Origin: Mucilaginibacter gilvus
Lineage (GTDB): Bacteria > Bacteroidota > Bacteroidia > Sphingobacteriales > Sphingobacteriaceae
Reading direction: 5' to 3'
DNA: 64,000 bases
NCBI RefSeq assembly: GCF_004054195.1
Contig: NZ_SBIW01000003.1
Span: 806,001-870,000 of the forward strand
The position numbers were made by a program, and so were the translations under genes. Each line of letters starts with the position of its first letter. Within the stretch, counting starts at the first letter, position 1. This document shows positions 17,232 to 27,091 of this stretch, piece by piece. Below the pieces are notes generated by a model. That model searched no databases. It saw nothing but the letters and a program-made list of their open reading frames with translations, and was not told where the DNA came from.

Positions 17232-19958
17232 TTGAAATTAGTTAGCCTTTTTTTTCTGTTTGCAATTATCTTAATAGCAAGTGTGGCGGCGTCTGCAAAT
17301 AGCGCGCATGGCAAAACTTCTGCTAAAGATACCATTATAAAACTTGATTCTGTACGAGACCGTAAGCTACTTAAGCTAAAAAAGCCGGTGAAGGGTGCAA
17401 AAAACAGCAATGGCGCGGGTTATTCTACCGCTAAACAAGATACCACGCCGAAAGGTTCGGGCTTAAAATCTATCATCAAGGCTACCGCCGAAGATTCCTC
17501 TTATACAGATAGGGTGAACAAACTATCGTACCTGTTTGGTAATGCAAAAGTTGTTTACGAAGATTTTGAATTGAACGCAGAATACATCCGCATCGACGAA
17601 AAAAACCATTTGATATTCGCCCGCGGCATCCTCGATCCAAAAAAACGATACGGCCCCGGCAGGCCCATTTCCAAATCTAAGGATGAGAAGCCGGTGAAGT
17701 CCGATTCGTTGATGTTTAACTATGATACCAAAAAAGGTAAGATATGGAACCCGGCAACCGAGCAGGATGGTAACTACATATCGGGCGGTTTAGCAAAAGT
17801 ATTGCCGCACGATGAGGTAGCCTACCGCAATGTGATCTTTAGTACGTGTGCGCTTCCCTTCCCCGATACGCATTTTGGAATTGTAATTACAAAAGGTATA
17901 GGGCAAAAGAACCGCATTATATCGGGCCCGGCCTACCTCGAAGTGGAGGGTGTACCGTTGCCTTTCGCTATCCCGTTCGGGTTCTTTCCAAAACCAAACA
18001 CACGTACATCGGGTGTTATTTTGCCAACTTTTGGCGAAGACCAGCGCCTGGGCTTTTATCTGCGCAACCTGGGTTATTACGTGGGTATCAATGATAATAT
18101 TGATGTAACGTTCATGACATCGCTATACTCTAAGGGCTCTTACGAAATTAGCGCCAACTCACGTTATTTAAAAAGGTACAAATACGGCGGTAACCTAACA
18201 CTAAGCTACGGCTCGCACAATTACGGGCTCGTAGGCGACCCTGCACGCAAGGATTTTAACATTACGTGGTCACACTCGCAGGATCCTAACGCGCACCCGG
18301 GTACAACTTTCAGCGCATCGGTAAACGCCGGTACATCAAGCTACTATCAAAACAGCCCGGGGCAGAATAATTACAACCTGGAGGCCCTTACACAAAACAA
18401 CCTCCGCTCGAGTATCAACTACGGCAAAACCTGGCCTGGTACGCCTTTCAACTTAAACGTAAGTTTGGGCCACTCACAGGATCTTACCAAAAAAACGGTA
18501 ACGCTGGAGCTCCCTACATTTAGCTTTAACATGGCTACCATTAGTCCTTTTGACCCCAAGGACCGTATTGGCGAACAGAAATGGTACCAAAAAATAAACA
18601 TAGGCTATAGCCTTGTTGGTACCAACAAAATAAACAGCGTACCCGAATCTGAATTATTTACAAAGAATACGCTGAGCAAAAGGTTGCAAAACGGTTTTCA
18701 ACATACTATCCCGGTGTCGCTCAACATAAACGCTTTTAAATATTTTCAGTTTAGCACGGGTGGCAACTATGTAGAGCGGTGGTATTTCCAAAGCATCCGC
18801 AAAAGTTTCGACAGAGGAAGTATAAGCGGTTCGCTTACCCCAATTACCGATACCATACCTGGCTTTGCCCGAGCTGGCGAATACAGTTTAAACGCCGGCG
18901 TATCAACCAAAATTTACAGCACCATACAGTTTAAAAAAAGCACCTTAACGGCAATTCGTACTACTACAACGCCGCAGATAAGCTTTAGCTACCGCCCAGA
19001 TTTTGGCGACCCAAGCTACGGCTATTACCGTACGGCTGTAAGTACCGCAAGCGTGCCTTATCCGTACACTTCCCAACGGTATTCCATATTCGAGCAATCG
19101 GTATACGGCGGGCCGTCTTCCGGCAAGCAGGCAGGTATCGGCTTCTCGCTGGATAACACCATCGAAGCCAAGCTAAAACCAAAGAGCACTGATACATCAG
19201 GAATAGCCAGGAAAGTACCTATATTACAGGGGCTTTCGCTATCTACTTTTTACAACTTCGCGGCCGATTCGCTTAAATTATCAAACATTAGCGTATCCGG
19301 GCATACGTCCGTATTAAACCAAAAGGTAAACATCAACTTTAGCGGCACATTTGATCCATACTCCACGCTCATACGCGATTCCATTACCAACGGCAACGTG
19401 CAAAATTATATCCGCCGTATAAACAGGCTAAGCATACGCGATGGTAAATTTCCATTGCTGCAGAACTTTAACCTATCTATGAGCGCGAGTTTAAACCCTT
19501 CAACCTTCCGGCCAAAGCAGCAGCAAAATGCCAATGGTACGCTGGCCGCCATGAACCCCGATCAGGTACAACGCCTGGCACTCATCAACAGCGACCCAAG
19601 TGCTTACGTTGATTTTAACGTGCCCTGGAATTTATCCATAAACTATAGCTTCAACTATCAAAATAATATAATCAACAGCAACGTAAGCAACACAGTAATG
19701 CTTAGCGGCGATGTAAGTATTACACAAAAGTGGAAGGTACAATACAACACCACGTATGATGTGCGTGCAGGAAAACTAAGCAGCGCTACATCATTCGCTA
19801 TTTACCGCGATTTGCACTGTTGGGATCTTTCTATACAATGGTTGCCGTTTGGGTACTATAAATCGTATAATGTTACCCTAAAAGTAAAGGCGTCTATTTT
19901 ACAGGATCTGAAACTGAGCAAGCGTAACGATTATACCAACAACCAATCATTTCAATAA
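17232..19958 (+). CDS. LptD/OstA-like LPS-assembly outer-membrane protein
   Basis: A 908-residue protein with a signal peptide, a periplasmic OstA/LptA-like domain (about 90-230, FGNAKVVYEDFELNAEYIRID) and a long C-terminal beta-barrel region rich in alternating aromatic and polar residues. LptD homologues insert lipopolysaccharide into the outer leaflet. Start at TTG 17232: it gives a clean signal peptide (KLVSLFFLFAIILIASVAASA) and no nearby ATG does. It is one base from cinA, so the two are an operon. Bacteroidota LptD is divergent, so the functional call is by family only. Confidence 0.85.
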   Translation: MKLVSLFFLFAIILIASVAASANSAHGKTSAKDTIIKLDSVRDRKLLKLKKPVKGAKNSNGAGYSTAKQDTTPKGSGLKSIIKATAEDSSYTDRVNKLSYLFGNAKVVYEDFELNAEYIRIDEKNHLIFARGILDPKKRYGPGRPISKSKDEKPVKSDSLMFNYDTKKGKIWNPATEQDGNYISGGLAKVLPHDEVAYRNVIFSTCALPFPDTHFGIVITKGIGQKNRIISGPAYLEVEGVPLPFAIPFGFFPKPNTRTSGVILPTFGEDQRLGFYLRNLGYYVGINDNIDVTFMTSLYSKGSYEISANSRYLKRYKYGGNLTLSYGSHNYGLVGDPARKDFNITWSHSQDPNAHPGTTFSASVNAGTSSYYQNSPGQNNYNLEALTQNNLRSSINYGKTWPGTPFNLNVSLGHSQDLTKKTVTLELPTFSFNMATISPFDPKDRIGEQKWYQKINIGYSLVGTNKINSVPESELFTKNTLSKRLQNGFQHTIPVSLNINAFKYFQFSTGGNYVERWYFQSIRKSFDRGSISGSLTPITDTIPGFARAGEYSLNAGVSTKIYSTIQFKKSTLTAIRTTTTPQISFSYRPDFGDPSYGYYRTAVSTASVPYPYTSQRYSIFEQSVYGGPSSGKQAGIGFSLDNTIEAKLKPKSTDTSGIARKVPILQGLSLSTFYNFAADSLKLSNISVSGHTSVLNQKVNINFSGTFDPYSTLIRDSITNGNVQNYIRRINRLSIRDGKFPLLQNFNLSMSASLNPSTFRPKQQQNANGTLAAMNPDQVQRLALINSDPSAYVDFNVPWNLSINYSFNYQNNIINSNVSNTVMLSGDVSITQKWKVQYNTTYDVRAGKLSSATSFAIYRDLHCWDLSIQWLPFGYYKSYNVTLKVKASILQDLKLSKRNDYTNNQSFQ

Positions 19959-19959
19959 A

Positions 19960-21207
19960 ATGCTGGCAGAAATTATAACCATTGGTGATGAGATACTGAT
20001 AGGGCAGATAGTGGACACCAACTCTGCGTGGATGGCCGAAAAGTTAAATCATGCCGGGATCCGCGTAAAGCAGATCTCTTCGGTATCGGATAATCGCGAG
20101 CATATCCTCGCGGCCCTTGCCGAAGCCGCCACCCGTGCCGATATTATTTTGATAACCGGCGGGCTTGGGCCTACCAAGGACGATATCACCAAGAAAACAC
20201 TGGCCGATTATTTTAACGTGGGCATGGTTTTAAACGATGCCGCGCTGGAAAATGTAACCAGAATATTTGAAAAGTACAACCGCCCGTTATTGGAGGTGAA
20301 CCGCAAACAAGCCGAAGTACCTTCCAATTGCGATGTTATTTTAAATAAAAACGGCACCGCGCCGGGGATGTGGTTCAATAGCGATGGTAAGATCTATGTA
20401 TCGATGCCGGGGGTGCCCTTTGAGATGAAATACATGGTAGAGGAGGAGGTGATACCTAAACTGAAAGCCAAACTGAAACTACCGGTTATTATCCATAAAA
20501 CACTACTTACGGTAGGGGAGGGAGAATCATTCCTGGCCGAAAAAATAGCAGATATAGAAGATTCCCTTCCGCCAAATATAAAGCTTGCCTATCTGCCAAA
20601 ACTTGGCCAGGTACGCTTACGCCTGAGTGCCGATGGTGATGATGCAGCCTTATTACAACAGGCTGTAGACTTGTATGCGACCAAACTTGTAGAACGTGTA
20701 GGCCAGTCCGTAGTGGCCGAAGAGGATATTCCGCTGGAAAAAGTGGTGCTGAATTTAATGGCCGGGCAAGGGCTTACTTTATCTGTTGCCGAAAGCTGTA
20801 CAGGGGGGTATATCTCTCATTTAATAACCCAGCATGCGGGATCGTCGCAGGTGTTTTTGGGTGGTGTAGTATCCTATTCTAACCAATTAAAGCAAAGTAT
20901 TTTAGGGGTAAAAACTGACACATTGAACGATAACGGCGCGGTGAGTGAGCAAACCGTGAGAGAGATGGTGGAGGGTGCTTTGCGCAATTTTAGTTCGGAT
21001 TATGCGGTTGCCGTAACAGGGATTGCCGGCCCTGATGGTGGTATCCCGGAAAAACCGGTAGGCACCGTATGGATTGCGGTGGCAAATGCAAATAAAACTG
21101 TTATAAAGAAATTCACATTTGGTAACAAACGGCTGCAAAACATCGAAAGGAGTGCCGTATGGGTATTTTTTATGTTAATTACTTTACTTAAAGAATACAA
21201 AAAGTAA
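19960..21207 (+). CDS. cinA: CinA-family protein (nicotinamide-nucleotide amidohydrolase)
   Basis: 415 residues with the full two-domain form: an N-terminal molybdopterin-binding-like COG1058 domain (about 1-170; ITIGDEILIGQIVDTNSAW, TGGLGPTKDD) and a C-terminal CinA/PncC amidohydrolase domain (about 255-415; VAESCTGGYIS, VAVTGIAGPDGG, VGTVWIA). PncC converts NMN to nicotinate mononucleotide in pyridine-nucleotide salvage; the N-terminal domain has ADP-ribose pyrophosphatase activity in some members. ATG 19960 starts one base after the lptD-like stop. Confidence 0.92.
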   Translation: MLAEIITIGDEILIGQIVDTNSAWMAEKLNHAGIRVKQISSVSDNREHILAALAEAATRADIILITGGLGPTKDDITKKTLADYFNVGMVLNDAALENVTRIFEKYNRPLLEVNRKQAEVPSNCDVILNKNGTAPGMWFNSDGKIYVSMPGVPFEMKYMVEEEVIPKLKAKLKLPVIIHKTLLTVGEGESFLAEKIADIEDSLPPNIKLAYLPKLGQVRLRLSADGDDAALLQQAVDLYATKLVERVGQSVVAEEDIPLEKVVLNLMAGQGLTLSVAESCTGGYISHLITQHAGSSQVFLGGVVSYSNQLKQSILGVKTDTLNDNGAVSEQTVREMVEGALRNFSSDYAVAVTGIAGPDGGIPEKPVGTVWIAVANANKTVIKKFTFGNKRLQNIERSAVWVFFMLITLLKEYKK

Positions 21208-21250
21208 ACGCCAAAAACTATAATTTTGACCAAACCAACAATACTTGTGT

Positions 21251-22810
21251 ATGGCCAAATACCAATTGTTACTGCCGAAGATGGGGGAAAGTGTTGCGGA
21301 GGCAACTGTGATTAAGTGGACCAAAAGTCTGGGCGATCGCATCGAGATTGACGAGGCAGTGATGGAAATTGCAACCGACAAGGTGGATTCTGAAGTCCCC
21401 TCACCGGTAGCTGGTAAACTTATAGAACAACTTTACAAAGAAGACGACGTAGTACAGGTAGGTACTGTTATCGCGGTTATAGAAACCGAAGCAGATAAAG
21501 CAGAAGCACCCGTGCCAACTCCGACACCCGTAACCGAAACAGTTCCACAACCTGTTGCTTACACCGCACCTGTTGCATCACCCGCTCCGCAATATGTTGC
21601 GCCGGTACCGCCGGTAGTAGCGGCTCCTGTGCAGGATATCCCTGGCATAAATCAGTTAGAACAAAGGCCGAGCCCAACAATCAGCAACGTTAAATTCGAT
21701 AACCGTTTTTATTCGCCTCTGGTTAAAAGCATAGCTATACAGGAAGGTATTGGCAATGATGAACTGGATCATATACCAGGCACCGGCGCGGAGGGCCGCT
21801 TAACCAAAGACGATCTTTTAGATTACATACAGCACAGACCGGCTAAAGCTGCGGCAGCTCCTGTTCCGGCAGCAGTGTCGACAAAACCTGTTGCTGAACC
21901 CGTAAGTCATTCAGAACCAGTTATTACTTATACCGCGGCCATACCACCGCCTTATACTCCGCCGCCTGCACCTGTTGAACAACCTTCATCGGCAACGGCC
22001 GAGGAACCGGTAACAGGGCCTACAGCCGCTCCAGCGGAAGCGCCAAAAGCTTCCTTTGAAGCACCAAAAGCTGCTCCAAAACCAGCAGCATCAGTATCTG
22101 GTGGAGATGAAATTATAGAAATGGACCGTATGCGCAGGCTGATAGCCGACCACATGGTGTACAGCAAGCATACTTCGCCGCACGTAACCTCTTTTGTTGA
22201 GGCTGATGTTACCGAACTGGTAAACTGGCGCGAAAAAATAAAAGGACCGTTTGAAAAACGCGAAGGGCAGAAGTTAACCTTCACCCCCATATTCATCGAG
22301 GCGGTTATTAAGGCCATCATCGCGTTGCCGATGATCAACGTATCCGTTGTTGGTACGCAGATCATTAAGAAGAAAAATATCAACATTAGCATGGCAACCG
22401 CCCTGCCAAATGGTAACCTGATAGTCCCGGTTATTAAAAAGGCCGATGAATTAAGCCTGCTGGGCATAACCAAAGCCGTAAACGACCTGGCACACCGCGC
22501 CCGCATAGGTAAGTTGCTGCCCGATGATGTGAAGGATGGTACGTTCACCATTACCAACGTAGGTTCGTTTGGGAACGTGATGGGCACACCAATCATTAAC
22601 CAGCCACAAGTGGCCATTTTAGCAGTGGGCGCTATTAAGAAAAAACCTGCCGTAGTAGAAACACCACAGGGTGATGCAATAGCCATCAGGCACATGATGT
22701 TCCTTTCCTTATCTTATGATCATAGGGTAGTGGATGGTGCATTAGGCGGCACGTTTGTGCGCAAGGTAGCCGACTACCTCGAAAACTGGGATATAAGCCG
22801 AAATATATAG
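21251..22810 (+). CDS. 2-Oxoacid dehydrogenase E2 (dihydrolipoyl acyltransferase)
   Basis: 519 residues in the order lipoyl domain (1-80, lipoylated lysine K44 in ATDKVDSE), a Pro/Ala/Val-rich swinging linker, an E1/E3-binding domain (SPLVKSIAIQ to GRLTKDDLLDYI, about 155-195), a second Pro/Ala linker, and a catalytic core ending in SYDHRVVDGALGG, which holds the active-site His and Asp. It belongs to a pyruvate, branched-chain or 2-oxoglutarate complex; which one cannot be told here because E1 and E3 are absent. ATG 21251 is chosen over a TTG two codons upstream because it gives the usual lipoyl-domain N-terminus. Confidence 0.92.
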   Translation: MAKYQLLLPKMGESVAEATVIKWTKSLGDRIEIDEAVMEIATDKVDSEVPSPVAGKLIEQLYKEDDVVQVGTVIAVIETEADKAEAPVPTPTPVTETVPQPVAYTAPVASPAPQYVAPVPPVVAAPVQDIPGINQLEQRPSPTISNVKFDNRFYSPLVKSIAIQEGIGNDELDHIPGTGAEGRLTKDDLLDYIQHRPAKAAAAPVPAAVSTKPVAEPVSHSEPVITYTAAIPPPYTPPPAPVEQPSSATAEEPVTGPTAAPAEAPKASFEAPKAAPKPAASVSGGDEIIEMDRMRRLIADHMVYSKHTSPHVTSFVEADVTELVNWREKIKGPFEKREGQKLTFTPIFIEAVIKAIIALPMINVSVVGTQIIKKKNINISMATALPNGNLIVPVIKKADELSLLGITKAVNDLAHRARIGKLLPDDVKDGTFTITNVGSFGNVMGTPIINQPQVAILAVGAIKKKPAVVETPQGDAIAIRHMMFLSLSYDHRVVDGALGGTFVRKVADYLENWDISRNI

Positions 22811-22840
22811 TTAATTAAATGTGAATTTTACAAAAAACAA

Positions 22841-22868
22841 AAGGCCCGTAAAGGGCCTTCCGTTTTTT
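22841..22868. terminator. Bidirectional intrinsic terminator between E2 and hom
   Basis: A 7-bp stem AAGGCCC (22841-22847) and GGGCCTT (22853-22859) with a 5-base loop. It is followed on the plus strand by CCGTTTTTTG and preceded by AAAAAACAA, giving a T-run on both strands. It sits between converging genes. Confidence 0.85.
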
Positions 22869-22884
22869 GTGCCTGAAGAATCTA

Positions 22885-24120
22885 CTAAAAAACTTCGGCG
22901 GCATGTATTTTTGCCGGGGCTAAACTGACCCCCGTTAGCTGATCGGCAAATGCTACGAATGCCTTGTTATCAGATATACGCTGTTGATTGTCTATCAGTT
23001 TTTGTAAGTTAATTTTTCCGATAACGAATTTGTAACTACCTGAATAATAGCGCTCTTTTATATACTCAAACCCAAGGGCTTCTACCAGTGCTTCGTCCTC
23101 GTAGCGCAGATAGATATTTATCTCTACGTCGTTTGTAAAGTGCAGGTCTTTAATTGCTTTCGCCTTTTTATATTCATACCCATAATCGTAACGAAGAGCG
23201 GCGATATCAGATAATACAGCCGAACCTGTAGGGTGGCCGCCAGCGCCTTTTCCAAAGAAAAATTGCTGATCAGCAAAGGCTGCTTGCACCGTTACACCAT
23301 TGTATTCGTACTCTACATTATATAAAAATTCGCTTTCGGTCACAAATTTAGGCAGTACAAACATTGCTACGTTACGGGCATCCAACTCTTTGGCAACGGG
23401 TACCAGTTTTATCTTCAGGTTCTTTTCACGGGCGTATTGCAGGTCGTTGGCGCTCAGGTTTTGAATACCAATGTTGAGTACTTTCTCTGGCTCCACAATA
23501 ACGCCGTAGGCATGTGCCGCAGCTATAATAAGCTTGAATTTGGCATCGTAACCTCCAACATCCATAATGGGGTCGGTTTCGGCAAAGCCCAGATCCTGCG
23601 CCTGTTTAAGGGCACTGTCGTAATCCATATTCTCTAAGAAACCCTTAGATAGAATATAGTTGGATGATCCATTGAAGATGCCGCTGATAGAGTGCAGCAA
23701 TTCGTTATCATAATACTCCTCCAGGTTGCGGATGATAGGGATACTCCCGCAAACAGCACCTTCGTATAATAGCGAAGTACCGTGTTTCTCCTGAAGTTCA
23801 ATCAGTTCCTTCAAATAAATAGCGATCATTTTCTTACTGGCCGATACCACGTTTTTGCCAGACGACAGCGCACGCGATACTATTTCAAAAGCAGCTTCGG
23901 TATCGTTTATCAGTTCAACAACAGTATTTATCTCGGAGTTATTTAGTATCTCATCCCGGTCGGTAGTGAACAGCTCCTGCGGCAATGTGCGCAGTTTGCC
24001 AGGGTTTTTGATGGCTATTTTCTTTATTTCGAGGTTGAGGTTTTTGGTACGGATAATATCGTATAGTCCCTGGCCCACCACTCCAAAACCGAAGAGGCCA
24101 ATGTTAAGTTTCTTACTCAT
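22885..24120 (-). CDS. hom: Homoserine dehydrogenase
   Basis: Reduces aspartate semialdehyde to homoserine with NAD(P)H. 411 residues with a Rossmann motif GLFGFGVVGQG at 8-18 and catalytic-domain signatures GSIPIIRNLEEYY, GIFNGSSNYIL and AETDPIMDVGGYDAKFKL. The C-terminal 80 residues after the catalytic domain may be a small regulatory extension; I cannot identify a clear ACT domain. Its ATG overlaps the metX stop by one base (TAATG), so the pair is translationally coupled. Homoserine made here feeds MetX directly. Confidence 0.93.
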   Translation of the reverse strand: MSKKLNIGLFGFGVVGQGLYDIIRTKNLNLEIKKIAIKNPGKLRTLPQELFTTDRDEILNNSEINTVVELINDTEAAFEIVSRALSSGKNVVSASKKMIAIYLKELIELQEKHGTSLLYEGAVCGSIPIIRNLEEYYDNELLHSISGIFNGSSNYILSKGFLENMDYDSALKQAQDLGFAETDPIMDVGGYDAKFKLIIAAAHAYGVIVEPEKVLNIGIQNLSANDLQYAREKNLKIKLVPVAKELDARNVAMFVLPKFVTESEFLYNVEYEYNGVTVQAAFADQQFFFGKGAGGHPTGSAVLSDIAALRYDYGYEYKKAKAIKDLHFTNDVEINIYLRYEDEALVEALGFEYIKERYYSGSYKFVIGKINLQKLIDNQQRISDNKAFVAFADQLTGVSLAPAKIHAAEVF

Positions 24121-25175
24121 TAAGCAGTTTTTTGCAATTCTATAATTTTTCCTTTTACATCAGTTTTAAAAAACGATGTGATGATATTGGTGAGGTCTTG
24201 TGTTTCAATTAAAAAGCCATCGTGCCCGTAAAACGAGTCCAGTTCGGCAAAAGCCGATTTTGGGATATGCCTGAACAGGTATTGCTGCTCCTCTACAGGG
24301 AACAATACGTCAGATTTGATGCCGATAACCAGCGTGCGGGCCTTTACCAGGCTTAGCGCTTTATCAACACCACCACGGCCACGGCCAACATTGTGCGAGT
24401 CCATCGCCTTAGTTAAATACCAATAGCTATAGGCATTGTATCGGTTTACAAGTTTTTGCCCCTGGTAACTCTGGTAGCTGGATGCTTTAAAGTTATCGGT
24501 AAGGGCGTTATCATCTTCCTGCTGTGTAATATCGTAGGTTTTGTACCCGCGGTAGGATAGGAGCGCTATACTACGCGCCGCTTTAAGCCCTTTGCTGCCG
24601 CCATCGGGCGAGTTGGCATAAAAGGTACGGTCGGCAGTGATGGCCAGTCGCTGCGACTCATTGAAGGCAATTCCCCAGGGTGAATGGCGGGCATTGGTGG
24701 CAATCAGTATCAGGTTTTTGATGCGCTGCGGTTCTATAATGCTCCATTCCAAAGCCTGCTGACCACCTAAAGAGCCACCCAAAAGAATCTCGATATGCGT
24801 TATCTCTAAATGGTCGGCTAATAGTTTATGCGCCTTTACAATATCACGGATAGTAAAATCGGGGAAAGCAAGATAATAGGGCTGCCCCGTGGTTGAGTTA
24901 ATACTAAGAGGATTAACCGTGCCATACGGCGAACCTAATATATTGGCACAGATCACAAAATGCTCTTCGGGGTTAAAGTGGTCATTCTCGCCAAAAAAGC
25001 CTTTCCACCAATCAAAAACATCTGAATTTGCGGTGAGCGCGTGGCATACCCAAACTACGTTATCACGGTTTTTGTTAATGGTGCCATAAGTATTATAGCC
25101 TATTTGCAGCTCTTTTATTTTACTGCCGCTTTCCAGTTCAAATGTACCTGTGTATGTAAAACTTTGTAAACTCAT
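24120..25175 (-). CDS. metX: Homoserine O-acetyltransferase
   Basis: An alpha/beta-hydrolase that acetylates homoserine with acetyl-CoA, the activating step for homocysteine synthesis. Signatures include CHALTANSD near 44-52, the nucleophile S135 in GGSLGGQQALEW, and the C-terminal YGHDGFL with the catalytic histidine. I use ATG 25175 (351 residues). A TTG six codons upstream (25193) lies right beside a strong hairpin and is less likely. It is in an operon after metY and before hom. Confidence 0.93.
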   Translation of the reverse strand: MSLQSFTYTGTFELESGSKIKELQIGYNTYGTINKNRDNVVWVCHALTANSDVFDWWKGFFGENDHFNPEEHFVICANILGSPYGTVNPLSINSTTGQPYYLAFPDFTIRDIVKAHKLLADHLEITHIEILLGGSLGGQQALEWSIIEPQRIKNLILIATNARHSPWGIAFNESQRLAITADRTFYANSPDGGSKGLKAARSIALLSYRGYKTYDITQQEDDNALTDNFKASSYQSYQGQKLVNRYNAYSYWYLTKAMDSHNVGRGRGGVDKALSLVKARTLVIGIKSDVLFPVEEQQYLFRHIPKSAFAELDSFYGHDGFLIETQDLTNIITSFFKTDVKGKIIELQKTA

Positions 25176-25195
25176 TTCTTTACTTTTCGTCAATC

Positions 25196-25224
25196 GGGAG
25201 CAGTTGGCTAAAACAACTACTCCC
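25196..25224 (-). promoter_or_regulatory. Intercistronic hairpin just upstream of metX
   Basis: GGGAGCAGTTG (25196-25206) pairs with CAACTACTCCC (25214-25224), 11 bp including one G-U wobble, with a 7-base loop. In the transcript it ends about 20 nt before the metX ATG. No T-run follows it, so it looks more like an RNA-processing or stability element than a terminator. Confidence 0.5.
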
Positions 25225-25260
25225 TCATAACATCACTTATAAAAAACTAAAAAAAACGCC

Positions 25261-26613
<1,353 letters not shown>

Positions 26614-26620
26614 TTACGAC

Positions 26621-26636
26621 AGGATATTGCTATCCT
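26621..26636 (-). promoter_or_regulatory. Small GNRA-type hairpin in the metY leader
   Basis: On the minus strand this reads AGGATA-GCAA-TATCCT, a 6-bp stem closed by a GCAA tetraloop, about 47 nt upstream of the metY ATG. The first arm can also pair with ATCCT at 26686-26690, which overlaps the leader-peptide stop codon, so two exclusive structures are possible. No U-tract follows. Confidence 0.4.
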
Positions 26637-26689
26637 TTAGGGTATCACGTGTGCTTTCAGAAAATTAAAAGGGGGAACGTGTTACAGGA

Positions 26690-26800
26690 TCAACAGCAGC
26701 AACACATACAAATACAGCCAATAATTTGGTTGTATGCAGAAGATAGTCCCGGTTGGGATTGATGTGTGTTTTGTTGAAATACGTAAGTTGTACTTTTCAT
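26690..26800 (-). CDS. Polycysteine leader peptide upstream of metY
   Basis: A 36-codon ORF, ATG 26800 to TGA 26690, in the metY leader between the SAM riboswitch and metY. The translation starts MKSTTYVFQQ and ends GCICMCCCC-stop, so six of the last eight codons are cysteine. Such an ending is very unlikely by chance and is the hallmark of a ribosome-stalling leader that senses charged tRNA-Cys; polycysteine uORFs that attenuate cysteine operons are known in mycobacteria. The target here is a sulfide-consuming enzyme, which fits. Expression and mechanism are inferred. Confidence 0.7.
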   Translation of the reverse strand: MKSTTYVFQQNTHQSQPGLSSAYNQIIGCICMCCCC

Positions 26801-26825
26801 GATCTTAAAATTTATATCCCCCGGG

Positions 26826-26918
26826 TATACTTTTTCCGGGACAGGAATTGGCACCTTCTCCATTTTGGAGGGTTGCCAGCGGGTTTTCGAGCCTGATCTC
26901 TCGCCGCTTCTTTATAAA
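26826..26918 (-). promoter_or_regulatory. SAM-I (S-box) riboswitch
   Basis: Reading the minus strand from 26918, the conserved SAM-I features appear in order: UAUAAAGAAGCGGCGAGAGA, then the P2 return strand CCGCU followed by GGCAACC, a P3 hairpin CUCC-aaaau-GGAG, the core AAGGUGCCAAUUCC, and a short P4 (UUCC...GGAA) before AAAGUAUA, which closes P1. This matches S-adenosylmethionine aptamers of the SAM-I class, which switch off methionine genes when SAM is abundant. It lies about 250 nt upstream of metY in the same orientation. A competing hairpin UCCCGG (26841-26836) with CCGGGG (26824-26819) could be the expression platform. Confidence 0.88.
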
Positions 26919-26971
26919 CCAAAATCCTTTTGAGGGGAATTGATTAAGGTATTACTACCGATTAACGTGGG

Positions 26972-27004
26972 CAAATATAGGTGAATGGCATTTTAATATC
27001 CAAA
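26972..27004 (-). promoter_or_regulatory. Predicted Bacteroidota promoter for the metY leader
   Basis: On the minus strand there is TTTG (27004-27001), a 21-base spacer, then TATATTTG (26979-26972), an exact match to the TAnnTTTG -7 box. Transcription would begin some 45-50 nt before the SAM aptamer. Confidence 0.6.
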
Positions 27005-27091
27005 TAATATTTTAATTTTATTGTCATATAATGTTGGATGAAGCTTAGAGTGAAGATATGGCTCGTGATTCTGAAATATTCTAAAGACGAT

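Noticed and set aside
21952..22695. 247-codon minus-strand frame within the E2 gene
   Set aside because: It is a shadow of the biased E2 coding sequence; the plus frame has the lipoyl, binding and catalytic domains.
26641..26660. CACGTG near 26646 as a regulatory palindrome
   Set aside because: A six-base palindrome with no second copy in a related position; expected by chance.
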